A stretch of DNA of 64,000 bases, taken from contig NZ_JACVEE010000001.1 in assembly GCF_015355755.1 (NCBI RefSeq), positions 2,108,001 to 2,172,000 on the forward strand, written 5' to 3'. The position numbers were made by a program, and so were the translations under genes. Source of the stretch: Nocardia sp. XZ_19_385 (GTDB taxonomy: Bacteria; Actinomycetota; Actinomycetes; Mycobacteriales; Mycobacteriaceae). Below, in pieces: positions 35,035 to 46,849 of this stretch. How positions within the stretch are numbered: position 1 is the stretch's first letter; each line of letters begins with the position of its first letter. Below the pieces are notes generated by a model that was not told where the DNA came from, made no database searches, and was given only the letters and a program-made list of their open reading frames with translations.

Positions 35035-35508
35035 CTATCCCTTTCCTGCCCTAGCGGTTTCAGCGCCGATGACCCGGTCGGCCAACGCCTGCGCGAGTGG
35101 ATCGACGTTGTCTTGGAGCTCGGCGGTCACCCGATCCGCTTCCGCCTGTAGCTCGGCCAGCGACCGGGCTACCTGCGCATCGGATTCTTCTTGTGCAGCA
35201 TTGCGATGCTCCTTGAAGAACGAATTACCTTGCTCGCGTGCCTGTTTCCGGATGTCGGCCGCCGACCTGCGAGCTTCGGCAAGGGCCGCCTGGTAGGCGG
35301 CTTCGGCTTCCGCGCGCGCTTTCTTCGCTGTTTTCTGATCGGCCGCGGTCTGGGCGGCTCGCGCTTCGCGTTCCGCCAGCACGCGGTGGATCGGCGGAAC
35401 GACGAAGCGCCAGATGACACCGAGGACGGTGAGGAAGATCAGCAGTTCGGCGAAGAACGTGCCGTTGGGGAGCAGGAAGTTGTCTCCGGCGGTGTTTTTC
35501 GTCGACAT
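35035..35508 (-). CDS. atpF: ATP synthase F0 subunit b (paralogue in F0-only operon)
   Basis: A 157-residue stator subunit. The opening NFLLPNGTFFAELLIFLTVL is close to the NFLIPNGTFF of mycobacterial AtpF as I recall it. One membrane helix (about residues 16-37) is followed by FVVPPIHRVLAERE and a long charged Ala-rich coiled coil to the end. With the truncated AtpH it could form a b/b' dimer. It lies 6 bases after atpE. No F1-binding delta protein is encoded nearby. Confidence 0.92.
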   Translation of the reverse strand: MSTKNTAGDNFLLPNGTFFAELLIFLTVLGVIWRFVVPPIHRVLAEREARAAQTAADQKTAKKARAEAEAAYQAALAEARRSAADIRKQAREQGNSFFKEHRNAAQEESDAQVARSLAELQAEADRVTAELQDNVDPLAQALADRVIGAETARAGKG

Positions 35509-35514
35509 GGCCGG

Positions 35515-36534
<1,020 letters not shown>

Positions 36535-36538
<4 letters not shown>

Positions 36539-36819
36539 GTCCGCCCCCGCCACATCGGCCGAGCCACCCAGAACGGCGCGAAAGCCTGAAATATCGCCAG
36601 CCCCACTAGGATCCCGACGCCGCCCGGCCGGACCAGGAAAGCCACCGCAACCGAAACACCGGTCAGCACAATCAATCTCGCTCCCGAGAACAGGGCCAGT
36701 GCGCCGACGCCCACGGCCTCCGAATCCGCGATCCGGTCAACCCACATCTGGGTGAATCGAGCATTCCCCCAGCCCAGCGCCAACCCGAAGCAGATGAACA
36801 AAACCAGCGATATCGCCAT
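36535..36819 (-). CDS. AtpI/Rv1303-like small membrane protein, first gene of the F0 operon
   Basis: A 94-residue protein with three predicted helices. Its second half, [34 protein letters not shown], corresponds to the end of the small protein (Rv1303 type, about 160 residues) that heads the mycobacterial atp operon. The first helix of that family is missing. GGGGAGG lies 5 bases before the ATG at 36817-36819, so the short start is real. AtpI-like proteins help assemble the c ring or supply Mg2+. Its presence at the head of the operon keeps the canonical order I-B-E-F-H. Confidence 0.75.
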
Positions 36820-36845
36820 AAGGCCTCCCCGTTGAGGTCGTGATA

Positions 36846-36865
36846 CTACGTAGCATAGTTGCTAC
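36846..36865. promoter_or_regulatory. Palindromes in the promoter region of the F0 operon
   Basis: CTACGTAG (36846-36853) overlaps GTAGCA-TAGT-TGCTAC (36850-36865), a perfect 6-base inverted repeat. Both lie 27-46 bases upstream of the first F0 gene. This is a good candidate operator for a dimeric regulator and the only A/T-rich patch in this intergenic region. The regulator is not known. Confidence 0.5.
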
Positions 36866-37028
36866 ATTTGATCGCAACAAGGCTATTGACTGCGGCTACC
36901 CTTGTGCGGTGAAATAGAGAGATGCGCGCTTGGCTACCTGCTGGCCGGAGAACGCTCGATTCAGACCCCCGTGGGACCTACCGGTGCGGACGTCGAGGTT
37001 GGCGAAGGACCGGTCCTACGATCGGGGA

Positions 37029-37613
37029 ATGATGCTCTCCGATCGTGTGGCGCGCGGCATCGCAGCAGGGGACGTCGTGCAGGTCTTCCGGCGCTGGGCC
37101 GCACCCCGCGTCCGAGTCGGCGGCAGGTTACACACCTCCGCCGGGATCATCGAGATCGTGAGCGTGGATCCAGTTGCGCCACGCGACATCTCGGATCAGG
37201 ATGCCCGCAAGGCAGGCGAGTCGAGCGCCCAGGCGGTGCGGGCAGCTTTTCGTGGCGCTGCCGACGACCCCGTCTTCCGGATCGCGGTTCGTTTCGTCGG
37301 CCCCGACGAGCGAGTGGAGTTACGCAGCCAGGCAGACCTGTCCGAGCCCGACATCGAGGAGATCAGCGCCGCACTGTCCCGGCTGGACCGAGCGAGCCGA
37401 CGCGGACCATGGACATCCGCCGTACTCGACATCATCGCAAAGCATCCAGGGCGCCGCGCCGGCGACTTGGCCGACCTGATGGGCAGGGACAAAGAGTCCC
37501 TCAAGCTCGACGTCCGCAAGCTGAAGAACCTCGGCCTCACCCACAGCCTGGACGTCGGCTACGAGCTTTCACCGCGGGGCGCGAAATACCTCAAGATCAT
37601 CGCCTCGGAGTAA
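37029..37613 (+). CDS. ASCH-like domain protein with C-terminal winged helix
   Basis: A 194-residue protein. The N-terminal part, SDRVARGIAAGDVVQVFRRWAAPRVRVGGRL followed by IIEIVSVDPV (parts of residues 4-55), has the spacing of ASCH domains, beta-barrels related to RNA-binding PUA domains. The C-terminal 65 residues (AVLDIIAKHPGRRAGDLADLMGRDKESLKLDVRKLKNLG, quoted in part: RRAGDLADLMGRDKESLK) form a winged helix with a GYELSPRGAKYL wing. It is probably an RNA- or DNA-linked regulator; the target is unknown. The ATG at 37029 was chosen at the domain start; earlier starts add unrelated residues. Confidence 0.7.
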   Translation: MMLSDRVARGIAAGDVVQVFRRWAAPRVRVGGRLHTSAGIIEIVSVDPVAPRDISDQDARKAGESSAQAVRAAFRGAADDPVFRIAVRFVGPDERVELRSQADLSEPDIEEISAALSRLDRASRRGPWTSAVLDIIAKHPGRRAGDLADLMGRDKESLKLDVRKLKNLGLTHSLDVGYELSPRGAKYLKIIASE

Positions 37614-37646
37614 ACCACCCGATGCCCTTATCGCTCGCCTGGCGAG

Positions 37647-38723
37647 TTATCCCACTGCGGCGAGGTATTCGCCGTAGAAGAGCATCAGGCCGACTGCCGC
37701 CGCTATGCCGGCGAGCAACCAGAAGCGGATGATGACTGTGGTTTCGGGCCAGTCGCTGAGTTCGAAGTGGTGGTGGAACGGGGCCATCTTGAACAGGCGG
37801 TTGCCGGTGGAGCGGAAGACGACGATTTGCAGTAGGACCGAGAGGATTTCGGCGCAGAACAGGGCTCCTACTACGGCCATGAGGAGTTCGGTGCGGGTGG
37901 TGATGGACAGGCCCGCGAGGAGGCCGCCGAGGGCGAGGGAGCCGGTGTCGCCCATGAAGATTTTCGCGGGTGGCGCGTTCCACCACAGGAATCCGATGCA
38001 GGCGCCGACGCCGGCGGCGCAGATTACGCCGAGGTCCAGGGGGTCGCGGACGTTGTAGCAGCCGGCTTCCGGGGTGGTTGAACACGCGTTGGTGTACTGC
38101 CAGAAGGTGATGATCATGTACGCGCCGAGGGCGCAGCTGATCGAGCCGGCGGCGAGGCCGTCGAGGCCGTCGGTGATGTTGACCGCGTTGGACCACGCCA
38201 CCACGAGGAAGCAGACCAGCAGCAGGAAGATGACTATCCCGAAGGTCACGGTGGTGTAGTCACGGACGTAGGACAGGTGCCGGCTCGCCGGGGTCAGCCC
38301 GGTGTTGTCGGGGAACCGCAGGGCCAGCACGCCGAAAATCACCGCGGCACCGAGCTGGCCGACGTACTTTCCGGTCGCGGTCAAACCCAGATTGCGGCGC
38401 TTACGGAGTTTGATCGAGTCGTCGAGGAACCCGACAATGCCCAGCGCGGTGGCCAATCCGAGCACGAGCAGACCCGAGGCGGACGGGCTCTCGGCGTCGT
38501 AGCGGATCCCGATCAGGTGCGATCCCAGATATCCGGCCCAGATGCCGGCCAGGATCGCGATCCCGCCCATGGTCGGCGTCCCGCGCTTGGCCTGGTGACT
38601 CGCCGGTCCGTCGGCCCGGATCTCCTGCCCCACCCGCCTGGTGGCGAAGAGCTTGATCAGCAAGGGCGTCAAGGTGATCGAGACCGCGAGCGCGATCATC
38701 GCCGAAAACAGGATCTGCCTCAT
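37647..38723 (-). CDS. mraY: Solitary MraY (phospho-MurNAc-pentapeptide translocase)
   Basis: A 358-residue ten-helix membrane enzyme that makes lipid I from UDP-MurNAc-pentapeptide and undecaprenyl phosphate. All catalytic motifs are present: [48 protein letters not shown] and APFHHHFE. MraY is normally inside the mur/fts division cluster with murF and murD, none of which is here. It is thus either a second copy or a relocated gene. It converges on the ASCH-type gene across a 33-base gap. Context gives no partner. Confidence 0.95.
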   Translation of the reverse strand: MRQILFSAMIALAVSITLTPLLIKLFATRRVGQEIRADGPASHQAKRGTPTMGGIAILAGIWAGYLGSHLIGIRYDAESPSASGLLVLGLATALGIVGFLDDSIKLRKRRNLGLTATGKYVGQLGAAVIFGVLALRFPDNTGLTPASRHLSYVRDYTTVTFGIVIFLLLVCFLVVAWSNAVNITDGLDGLAAGSISCALGAYMIITFWQYTNACSTTPEAGCYNVRDPLDLGVICAAGVGACIGFLWWNAPPAKIFMGDTGSLALGGLLAGLSITTRTELLMAVVGALFCAEILSVLLQIVVFRSTGNRLFKMAPFHHHFELSDWPETTVIIRFWLLAGIAAAVGLMLFYGEYLAAVG

Positions 38724-38829
38724 ACGCCACCCAACCCCGCCGGATCACTCCGGCTGCCACCGATCAACGCCGACGCGCCTGCGTCTCGAAAGATGGTAGC
38801 CATCGGCCGGTTTCGACCGCGCGCCGCCG

Positions 38830-40377
38830 TCAGACCCGTGCGGTGTGCTGCTCGCGGAGCTGGCGTTTGTAGACCTTGCCGGAGTCGTCACGCGGGAGTT
38901 CGGCAACGACGTGGACTTCCGGGAGTTTGTAGTTCGCGAGGAGGTCGGCGAGGGCTGCGCGAATGTCGGTGGGGTCAGGCGTGGTTCCAGGGCGGGGGAC
39001 GATGTGGGCGTGGACGGATTCGCCGAGGTCGGAGTCGGTGGGGACGCCGAAGACGGCGGCGTCTTCGATGTCGGGGAGGGTCATGAGGGCGTTCTCGATT
39101 TCGGCGGGGTAGATGTTGATGCCGCCGGAGATGATGATTTCGGCGGAGCGGCCGGTGAGGTAGAGGTAGCCGTTGGGGTCGAGATAGCCGGTGTCGCCGA
39201 CGGTGATCATGCCCGGGAGTGGGCTGGATCGGGTGGCGGGATGGTTGAGGTAGTGGAAGGTCGGCCAGTAGTCGGCGCCGCGGATGTGGACGTTGCCGAT
39301 GGAGCCGGGCGGGACATCCGCGCCTTGGTCATCGAGGATGCGGACGGCTGAACCGTCGACGGGGCGGCCGACGCTGCCGGGGTTCTCGAGCCATTCGGGG
39401 GCGGTGATCCAGGTGATGGCACCGGCCTCGCTGCAGCCGTAGAACTCGTGCAGTGCGGCGCCGAACCAGTCGATGGCGGCGCGTTTGATGGCGGGCGGGC
39501 AGGGCGCGGCGGAGTGGATGAGGTGGGTGAGACTGGAAACGTCGTAGCGGGAGCGGGTTTCGGCGGGGAGGCTCAGCAGGCGGCTGAGCATGGTGGGGAC
39601 GACTTTGGCGTGCTGGATGCGGTCACGATCGACCAGGCGCAGAAAATCTTCGGCATCCCAGCGGGGCATGAGAGTGATGTTGGTGCCCATGCGCAGGGCG
39701 AGGACAGCAACGGCGTTCGGGCTGGTGTGGTAAAGCGGACCGGCTACCAGCATGTGCCCGCCGGGAGTGAGGCCCATGCGCTGTGCGGTGCCACCCGCGA
39801 TGGAGAGCAGTTGTGTGGGGGTCATGCGTTCGCGGGCAACACCTTTGGGCTTGCCGGTGGTACCCGAGGTGTAGATCAAACCCATCGAGTCACTGATCGC
39901 GCCTTCGACGTAGCCGAGCGGCTCAGGATGGGCGGCGATCCATTCTTCGAGGGTGGGGTGCCGGTCGGTCGGGCGGGCGCAGGCGGGGTCGAGCCGGAGC
40001 GTGCGCACCAGCTCCTCAGGCATCGCGACCTCGGCGATGAGCGGCGCGGTATCCGCTTGTGCGGCAGCGGCTTCGACGACGGGAATGAACTCGGTGTGCG
40101 CGACCACCAGCCGGACGCCGGCGTCGGCCAGGACGTGGGCGATTTCGGCGGCCTTCCACCGGGTGTTGATCGGCACCGGGTTCGCACCGCAGGTCGCGAT
40201 GCCGAGCGCGACCTCCAGGAACTCGATGTCGTTGCGCAGCACCACCGCAACGCGATCACCGCGGTTGATACCCGCGGAAATGAGTGCGGCAGCGAACCTT
40301 CCGGCACGAGCGTGCGCGTCGGGCTGAGGGCGCACCCGCGCGCCGCAGGTGATGGTGGGGACCGAGGCATCCTGCAT
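38830..40377 (-). CDS. Acyl-CoA ligase (FadD family)
   Basis: A 515-residue adenylate-forming enzyme with intact motifs: ATP loop LIYTSGTTGKPKGVARER (about residues 180-197), EFYGCSEAG, and TGDxG-type VGDTGYLDPNGYLYLTGR with the C-terminal catalytic Lys in DDSGKVYKRQL. It activates a carboxylic acid as acyl-AMP and transfers it to CoA. The ATG at 40375-40377 was chosen at the family start; the upstream frame is not conserved in character. It is divergent from the SDR gene at 40429 across 51 bases and may share its promoter region. Confidence 0.92.
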   Translation of the reverse strand: MQDASVPTITCGARVRPQPDAHARAGRFAAALISAGINRGDRVAVVLRNDIEFLEVALGIATCGANPVPINTRWKAAEIAHVLADAGVRLVVAHTEFIPVVEAAAAQADTAPLIAEVAMPEELVRTLRLDPACARPTDRHPTLEEWIAAHPEPLGYVEGAISDSMGLIYTSGTTGKPKGVARERMTPTQLLSIAGGTAQRMGLTPGGHMLVAGPLYHTSPNAVAVLALRMGTNITLMPRWDAEDFLRLVDRDRIQHAKVVPTMLSRLLSLPAETRSRYDVSSLTHLIHSAAPCPPAIKRAAIDWFGAALHEFYGCSEAGAITWITAPEWLENPGSVGRPVDGSAVRILDDQGADVPPGSIGNVHIRGADYWPTFHYLNHPATRSSPLPGMITVGDTGYLDPNGYLYLTGRSAEIIISGGINIYPAEIENALMTLPDIEDAAVFGVPTDSDLGESVHAHIVPRPGTTPDPTDIRAALADLLANYKLPEVHVVAELPRDDSGKVYKRQLREQHTARV

Positions 40378-40428
40378 GTGCGCAGTCTGCCACGGCGGTG
40401 CGCACCAGGGCCGTGTCATGATCGATGG

Positions 40429-41178
40429 ATGGCGGTGACGCGACGGGTAGCGCTGGTGACCGGCAGTTCACGCGGGCTGGGTAAGGCGATCGCGCAACGG
40501 CTGGCGCGCGACGGAATGGCTGTCGCGGTGAACGGGTTACGGGCATCGACGGACCTGGATCAGGTCGTTGCGGAAATTCGCGCCGAAGGTGGCGCCGCCG
40601 AAGCGATTCCGGCTGACGTCACCGACGAGGCACAGGTTCGGGGGCTGGTGGCGGCGGTCGCCGACCGGTTCGGGCCGGTCGATGTCCTGGTACTGAACGC
40701 GACGGGCCCGCAACCGGAAGGGCTGCTCGCCGACGTCACCTGGGACGATCACCTGGCGCAGCTGGACTTCTTCGTGAAGAGCCCGATCCTGTTGGGGCAG
40801 GCGGTGATTCCGGAGATGCGCAGGCGCCGGTTCGGGCGGATCGTGCACATCGACTCCGATATCGCCGATCGGTCCGGACCCGGGCGATCCGCCTACGCCA
40901 CCGCCAAGAACGCGCAGATCGGGCTGACCCGGAGCTGGGCGCGTGAGCTCGCGCCGGACGGGATCACCGTCAACACGATCGCGCCGTGTTTCATCCCGGT
41001 GGAGCGGCACACCGAAGTATCCGCGGCCGAGCGTGCCGACTACGCCGCTGCTACGCCGGTGGGGCGCATCGGAGTACCCGAGGACATCGCGCACGCGGTG
41101 AGCTTCTTCGCCTCCGAGGCCGCCGGTTTCGTCACCGGTCAGCGCCTCGTCGTGGATGGCGGGCGCGGTCTCGGTTGA
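40429..41178 (+). CDS. Short-chain dehydrogenase/reductase
   Basis: A 249-residue classical SDR. The cofactor loop is TGSSRGLG (residues 11-18), followed by NAT at the end of strand 4. The active site has Ser in HIDSDIA and Tyr156-x-x-x-Lys160 in YATAK. The C-terminus GFVTGQRLVVDGGRGLG is that of FabG-like members. It is an NAD(P)-dependent oxidoreductase for a hydroxy- or keto-compound. Together with the divergent ligase it may act on an acyl-CoA, which is inferred from position only. Confidence 0.92.
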   Translation: MAVTRRVALVTGSSRGLGKAIAQRLARDGMAVAVNGLRASTDLDQVVAEIRAEGGAAEAIPADVTDEAQVRGLVAAVADRFGPVDVLVLNATGPQPEGLLADVTWDDHLAQLDFFVKSPILLGQAVIPEMRRRRFGRIVHIDSDIADRSGPGRSAYATAKNAQIGLTRSWARELAPDGITVNTIAPCFIPVERHTEVSAAERADYAAATPVGRIGVPEDIAHAVSFFASEAAGFVTGQRLVVDGGRGLG

Positions 41179-41211
41179 CCTGAACCAAGGTTGAGCGCGC
41201 ACAGTGGAGTG

Positions 41212-41883
41212 ATGAGCGTACCTTTGGAAACCTGGAATGCCGTCTACGACAACGACTCCGCGCCATGGGTGATCGGAGAGCCACAGCCCGCGATCGTGGC
41301 GCTGGAGCAACAGGGCAGGATCAGCGGGCGAGTTCTCGACCCCGGTACCGGCGCCGGTGAGCACACCATCCTGCTGACGCGGCTGGGCTACGACGTCCGC
41401 GGCATCGATGTCTCCCCCAGCGCGGTGGAGTACGCCCGCCGGAACGCGGCCGCGCAGGGTGTGCCGTCGGCCCGGTTCCATGTCGCCGATGCCTTGAATC
41501 TCGCCGCCGCCGAGGCGCTCTCCGATGACGACGGCGGCGCACCGGTGTTCGACACGATCGTCGACAGCGCCCTGTTCCACGTCTTCGGCGAGGATCCCGA
41601 CGCTCGCGCCGCCTACGTGCGCAGCCTGCACTCGGTGTGCAAGCCGGGCGGGCTCGTCCACGTGCTGGCGCTCTCGGACCGGGAACCGGGGATCGGTCCG
41701 CGCATCAGCGACACCCTCATCCGCGAATCCTTCGCCGACGGCTGGGAGTTGGAGGACCTGCAGCCGGTCCGCTACCTGGGCCGGGTGACCGAGTCGGTGG
41801 CCGAGCAGGCCGCCGAGCTGGAACAGATCGACGGCCGGGTGAGCGTCGCCGCTTGGCTGGCCCGATTCCGCCGGCAGCCCTAG
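41212..41883 (+). CDS. SAM-dependent methyltransferase
   Basis: A 223-residue class I methyltransferase. Motif I is [26 protein letters not shown] split as [13 protein letters not shown] (43-55) and [15 protein letters not shown]. Motif IV is [16 protein letters not shown]. It resembles thiol/halide or tellurite (TehB-like) methyltransferases. The ATG at 41212 after GTGGAGTG is preferred. The stop overlaps the smpB stop on the other strand by four bases. The substrate is unknown. Confidence 0.88.
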   Translation: MSVPLETWNAVYDNDSAPWVIGEPQPAIVALEQQGRISGRVLDPGTGAGEHTILLTRLGYDVRGIDVSPSAVEYARRNAAAQGVPSARFHVADALNLAAAEALSDDDGGAPVFDTIVDSALFHVFGEDPDARAAYVRSLHSVCKPGGLVHVLALSDREPGIGPRISDTLIRESFADGWELEDLQPVRYLGRVTESVAEQAAELEQIDGRVSVAAWLARFRRQP

Positions 41884-42356
41884 CGGCTCATGCCCTTCAC
41901 GCGGCGGCCGATCTCGCGGGTGACCTCGCGTTCGGCCGTCCGCCGGGCGATGTCCTGGCGCTTGTCGTAGTCCTGCTTACCCTTGGCCAGCGCGAGCTCG
42001 ACCTTCACCTTGCCGTCGGAGAAGTACATCGACAGCGGCACCAAGGTCTGGTTGCCCTCGCGGGACTTGCCGACGAGGCGCTCGATCTCCCGCTTGTGCA
42101 GCAGCAGTTTGCGGACGCGGCGCGGCGAGTGGTTGGTCCAGGTGCCGTGGCTGAACTCTGGGATGTGCAGGCCACGCAGCCAGACCTCGCGGTTGTCGAC
42201 CGTCGCGAAGGCGTCGACCAGCGAGGCCTTGCCCTCACGCAGGCTCTTCACCTCGGTGCCCACCAGCGCGATCCCGGCCTCGAAGGTCTCCAGGATCGTG
42301 TAGTTGTGCCGCGCTCGGCGGTTGGTCGCGATGACCTTGCGCCCCTTCTCCTTCAT
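41880..42356 (-). CDS. smpB: SsrA-binding protein SmpB
   Basis: A 158-residue RNA-binding protein that escorts tmRNA to stalled ribosomes. The conserved core is clear: [34 protein letters not shown], then [16 protein letters not shown] and the basic C-terminal tail [16 protein letters not shown] that enters the mRNA channel. The ATG at 42354-42356 gives the usual [10 protein letters not shown] start; GTG at 42365 would add three residues. In many actinobacteria it follows ftsX and sits beside ssrA. Here about 4.5 kb separates it from ftsX and 13 kb from ssrA. Confidence 0.97.
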   Translation of the reverse strand: MKEKGRKVIATNRRARHNYTILETFEAGIALVGTEVKSLREGKASLVDAFATVDNREVWLRGLHIPEFSHGTWTNHSPRRVRKLLLHKREIERLVGKSREGNQTLVPLSMYFSDGKVKVELALAKGKQDYDKRQDIARRTAEREVTREIGRRVKGMSR

Positions 42357-42404
42357 TCGGTCCACTTTATGTGACGCAGCAAGTGGATTTTTCCACGGCC
42401 GGAT

Positions 42405-42632
42405 TCAGTGCAGGTTGAGATAGAGGATGAGCAGGCCGATGAAGGCGGCCAGCATCAGCAAAGTGGTGTAGCGGGGGCGGCCGAGATGTCTGGGATAACG
42501 ATGGCCTAGCCAGACCGACTCCACGATGGGGTCTCCTTTCCTGCGGCCGTCGGTGTCGGCATTCCCGCCCTCGGAAGGGGAGCCGCCGGACACCTCGGAC
42601 TCGTCCTCGGACGCGCCGTCACCGGATGCCAT
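42405..42632 (-). CDS. Small single-helix membrane protein of unknown function
   Basis: A 75-residue protein. The first 40 residues are acidic and Ser/Gly-rich (SGDGASEDESEVSGG), and the C-terminus is one hydrophobic helix, YTTLLMLAAFIGLLILYLN, preceded by the basic segment GHRYPRHLGRPR. It is probably anchored with the acidic part in the cytoplasm. It lies 48 bases upstream of smpB in the same direction. I do not recognise the family. The helix, codon bias and start at 42630-42632 support coding. Confidence 0.6.
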   Translation of the reverse strand: MASGDGASEDESEVSGGSPSEGGNADTDGRRKGDPIVESVWLGHRYPRHLGRPRYTTLLMLAAFIGLLILYLNLH

Positions 42633-42732
42633 GCGAGCACGGTAGCGGGCACTTCCGCCATCCTGCCCGGTTTGGTCCCCGATCGGCCCCGCCGTTGCGA
42701 TTCGGTGATGTTGCGACGCAGGGCTATTGCGC

Positions 42733-43797
42733 TCAGGCCAGGCGGCGGCGGAACGCCTCCGTGCCCGCGCCGGTCGCCGGATCGACGGTGACAACGCGCA
42801 GGTCGACCGCGTTGATCGACAGATCCATGACCATGAAACCGAGCTGGTGGTGGTCCTCGAACAGGGCCGCGTTGGGACCGGTCCGGCCCGCGTGGCCGGA
42901 GGTCTTCGCGGCCGCGCCGGAGACGAGCTGGCGAGTGCCTTTGGATTCCGGTGTCGGTTCCAGCACCTGCAGGTCATGGTCGTGGCCGGACAAGATGAAG
43001 TGCGCCCGACCGGCTACGTGCTCCTCGATGAAGCGCTTCACATGCACGCCGTTGATCGGCTCGATGGACAGGCCTTCGTAGCGGCCGGCGTTGCCGTGGC
43101 TGCCGTTGCTCAGGTACGGGTGATGTGTGCAGACGATCTTCCACTTGGCCGGGGAGTCGGCCAGGGCGCGGTCCAGCCAGGCGCGCTGCTCGTTCATGAA
43201 CGTGCCGTCGACCGCCCAGTACTCCGACAGCAGCGGCGGGATGTAGGAGGCGAGCGGGTTCAGGTCGAGGATGAAGAATTCGACCACCGGGTTCGGGCGG
43301 ACCGAGTAGTAGCGACTCGGCATCCACCAGCGCGGCGAGTTCGCGTGGTACTCGACCTCGGCGTTGCCGCGCAGCAGCCAGCCGCCGTCACCGGGGAGGA
43401 TGGAGCTGGTGTCATGGTTGCCGAGCACCATCGCCCACGGGAAATCGAGTCCGGCGTTGGGGTTTTCGAATTTGTCGGCGAACTGCACGTCGGTGGCGCT
43501 GGTGGGGCCGGATTCGTAGATGTTGTCGCCGAGGCCGAGCGCCAGGGCGAAGGGCTCGCGGCGGTGGAATTCGCGGGCGGCGTCGGCGACGGCCCACTGG
43601 GTGCGGGTGCCGGTGCCGGCGTCACCGGTGATGAGGACGCGGACGTTGCGCTGATCGGCGGGAAAGCCGAACTTGTCGACGCCGGGGGTGACCGGCACCG
43701 CTTGCGCGGGTGAGAGGCCGACCAGCGTTGCGCTCGCCGCGACGGCGGCCGCACCGGTCAGCAGTTCCCGGCGTCCGATGCCCTGCGCGCCACTCAT
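42733..43797 (-). CDS. Tat-exported metallophosphoesterase (acid phosphatase type)
   Basis: A 354-residue exported phosphatase. Twin arginines at residues 9-10 (GRRELLTG) and a hydrophobic stretch to AQA (about 33) form a Tat signal. The dimetal site motifs are in order: GDAGTG (Asp59), GDNIYESG (Asp91, Asn92), GNHD (126-129), and CTHHPY and SGHDHDLQ near the C-terminus. This is the purple/tartrate-resistant acid phosphatase type, acting outside the cell on phosphate esters. Its promoter region contains a strong 28-base palindrome. No phosphate-box match was seen. Confidence 0.92.
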   Translation of the reverse strand: MSGAQGIGRRELLTGAAAVAASATLVGLSPAQAVPVTPGVDKFGFPADQRNVRVLITGDAGTGTRTQWAVADAAREFHRREPFALALGLGDNIYESGPTSATDVQFADKFENPNAGLDFPWAMVLGNHDTSSILPGDGGWLLRGNAEVEYHANSPRWWMPSRYYSVRPNPVVEFFILDLNPLASYIPPLLSEYWAVDGTFMNEQRAWLDRALADSPAKWKIVCTHHPYLSNGSHGNAGRYEGLSIEPINGVHVKRFIEEHVAGRAHFILSGHDHDLQVLEPTPESKGTRQLVSGAAAKTSGHAGRTGPNAALFEDHHQLGFMVMDLSINAVDLRVVTVDPATGAGTEAFRRRLA

Positions 43798-43834
43798 TCA
43801 TTGCCTCCAGCTGGTTTCAGGCGACCGCCCCTCG

Positions 43835-43862
43835 CACATATTGGTCGATTGACCAATATGTG
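43835..43862. promoter_or_regulatory. 28-base palindrome upstream of the phosphoesterase
   Basis: CACATATTGGTC-GATT-GACCAATATGTG is a perfect 12-base inverted repeat in an otherwise GC-rich region, 38 bases upstream of the phosphoesterase start. Length and symmetry fit a TetR-type operator. No TetR gene is next to it, so the regulator must be encoded elsewhere, or the neighbouring upstream gene set has changed. Confidence 0.7.
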
Positions 43863-43944
43863 TCCAGTGCCGCACCGGTCGTTCATGACCCGTACACCGG
43901 GCATAGTGCCGCAACGACCGGATCCGGGCGGAGATTACCGAGCT

Positions 43945-44733
43945 TCAGCGGGTCGCGCGCACGAATTCGACGAGCTCCTTCGCCATCGATTCCGGCTCCC
44001 AGGTGTGCTGCGCCCCGGGCACTTCCTTCTGGGTCGCGCCCGGGATGGCGGCGACGATCGAATCGGCGGCGGTATGCATCACCGGAAAGGTCTGTTGTCC
44101 CGTCATCGCCAGGACCGGGACCGCGATGTTCGCGAACAGTTCGGCGTGGGGCGCGGATTCGGCCCACACGAGCGACTCACCATCGGCGCGCAGGCTGCCG
44201 GCTTGGGCGACCAGATCGGGGAATTCCGGGGACTGCCGCCAGGTCTCGAAGAATTCCGGCGGCATGTCCTTCATGTAGTACCGCATGGCGCCTTCCAGAT
44301 CGCCGGCGTCGATGCGCCGGTCGACCTCGGCGGCCCACTCCCGCGCGCCGCTGTCCGGCGGACCCAGTGGCGCTTCGAAGAGGGCGAGTCCGTCGACAGC
44401 GAGCCCGCGCACGGTGGCGGCGAGGGCGATCGAGCAGCCCGACGAGTGACCACACAGGACGGCGCTGCCACCCGCCACCTCGATGAGGGCGGCTACGGCT
44501 TCCAGTTCCCGAGCGAGGTCGATCGGTCCCTCGACCTTGCTCTCGCCGCGGCCGAGGCGGTCGTAGACGATGGTCGTAATGCCTTGCTGCGCAGCGAGTT
44601 CGGCGGTAGTCGTGGTCGTCGGATCGATGGCACGGTACGGACCGGCACCGGCGATGAAGATCAGTGCGGGGCCCGAACCGCGGCGGTCGTAGGCGACTCG
44701 GTCGCCGCGAGAGGTGGTCAGCTGGTCACTCAT
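43945..44733 (-). CDS. Alpha/beta hydrolase
   Basis: A 262-residue hydrolase with IFIAGAG oxyanion strand, YDRLGRGES turn, nucleophile elbow GHSSG (Ser97) and a C-terminal His in GAQHTWEPES. It is a paralogue of the protein at 18130-18966 (shared order of TTS-x-G, YDR-x-GRG, GxSSG). It lies upstream of the phosphoesterase on the same strand, but the 147-base gap with the palindrome suggests separate transcription. The substrate is unknown. Confidence 0.88.
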   Translation of the reverse strand: MSDQLTTSRGDRVAYDRRGSGPALIFIAGAGPYRAIDPTTTTTAELAAQQGITTIVYDRLGRGESKVEGPIDLARELEAVAALIEVAGGSAVLCGHSSGCSIALAATVRGLAVDGLALFEAPLGPPDSGAREWAAEVDRRIDAGDLEGAMRYYMKDMPPEFFETWRQSPEFPDLVAQAGSLRADGESLVWAESAPHAELFANIAVPVLAMTGQQTFPVMHTAADSIVAAIPGATQKEVPGAQHTWEPESMAKELVEFVRATR

Positions 44734-44824
44734 GAATCGGTCTCCTAGCGCGTGCTTCGACCCCGGATCTCGAGGTCCGCTACCGGTAAGACGCCGTCAC
44801 GTCGCGAAATTCATCGAGCAGCCC

Positions 44825-46708
<1,884 letters not shown>

Positions 46709-46812
46709 CCTACGAGCGGTCCCCGACGACCGCGCCGCCGTTGCGAAGGTCGACCTGGGCCGGACGTGAAGTTGTCCACATGTGCATAAACCAAATTCAT
46801 CGATGGTCGTAG

Positions 46813-46837
46813 GTCCCGGCGGAAAGCTCGCCGGGAC
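46813..46837 (-). terminator. Hairpin after ftsX
   Basis: GTCCCGGCG and CGCCGGGAC form a perfect 9-base stem around a 7-base loop. It lies 13 bases beyond the ftsX stop in the direction of transcription. There is no T tract, as is common in actinobacteria. It probably ends the prfB-mscS-ftsEX transcript. Confidence 0.6.
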
Positions 46838-46849
46838 AACGAGGTTGCG

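Noticed and set aside
36902..37732. Plus-strand frame of 276 codons over the ASCH-type gene
   Set aside because: Its product is almost all Arg, Pro and Gly. The frame at 37029-37613 on the same strand has the domain features.
42382..42395. Small GTGGA-TTTT-TCCAC hairpin upstream of smpB
   Set aside because: Five base pairs in an A/T-containing patch are too weak to call a terminator or attenuator.
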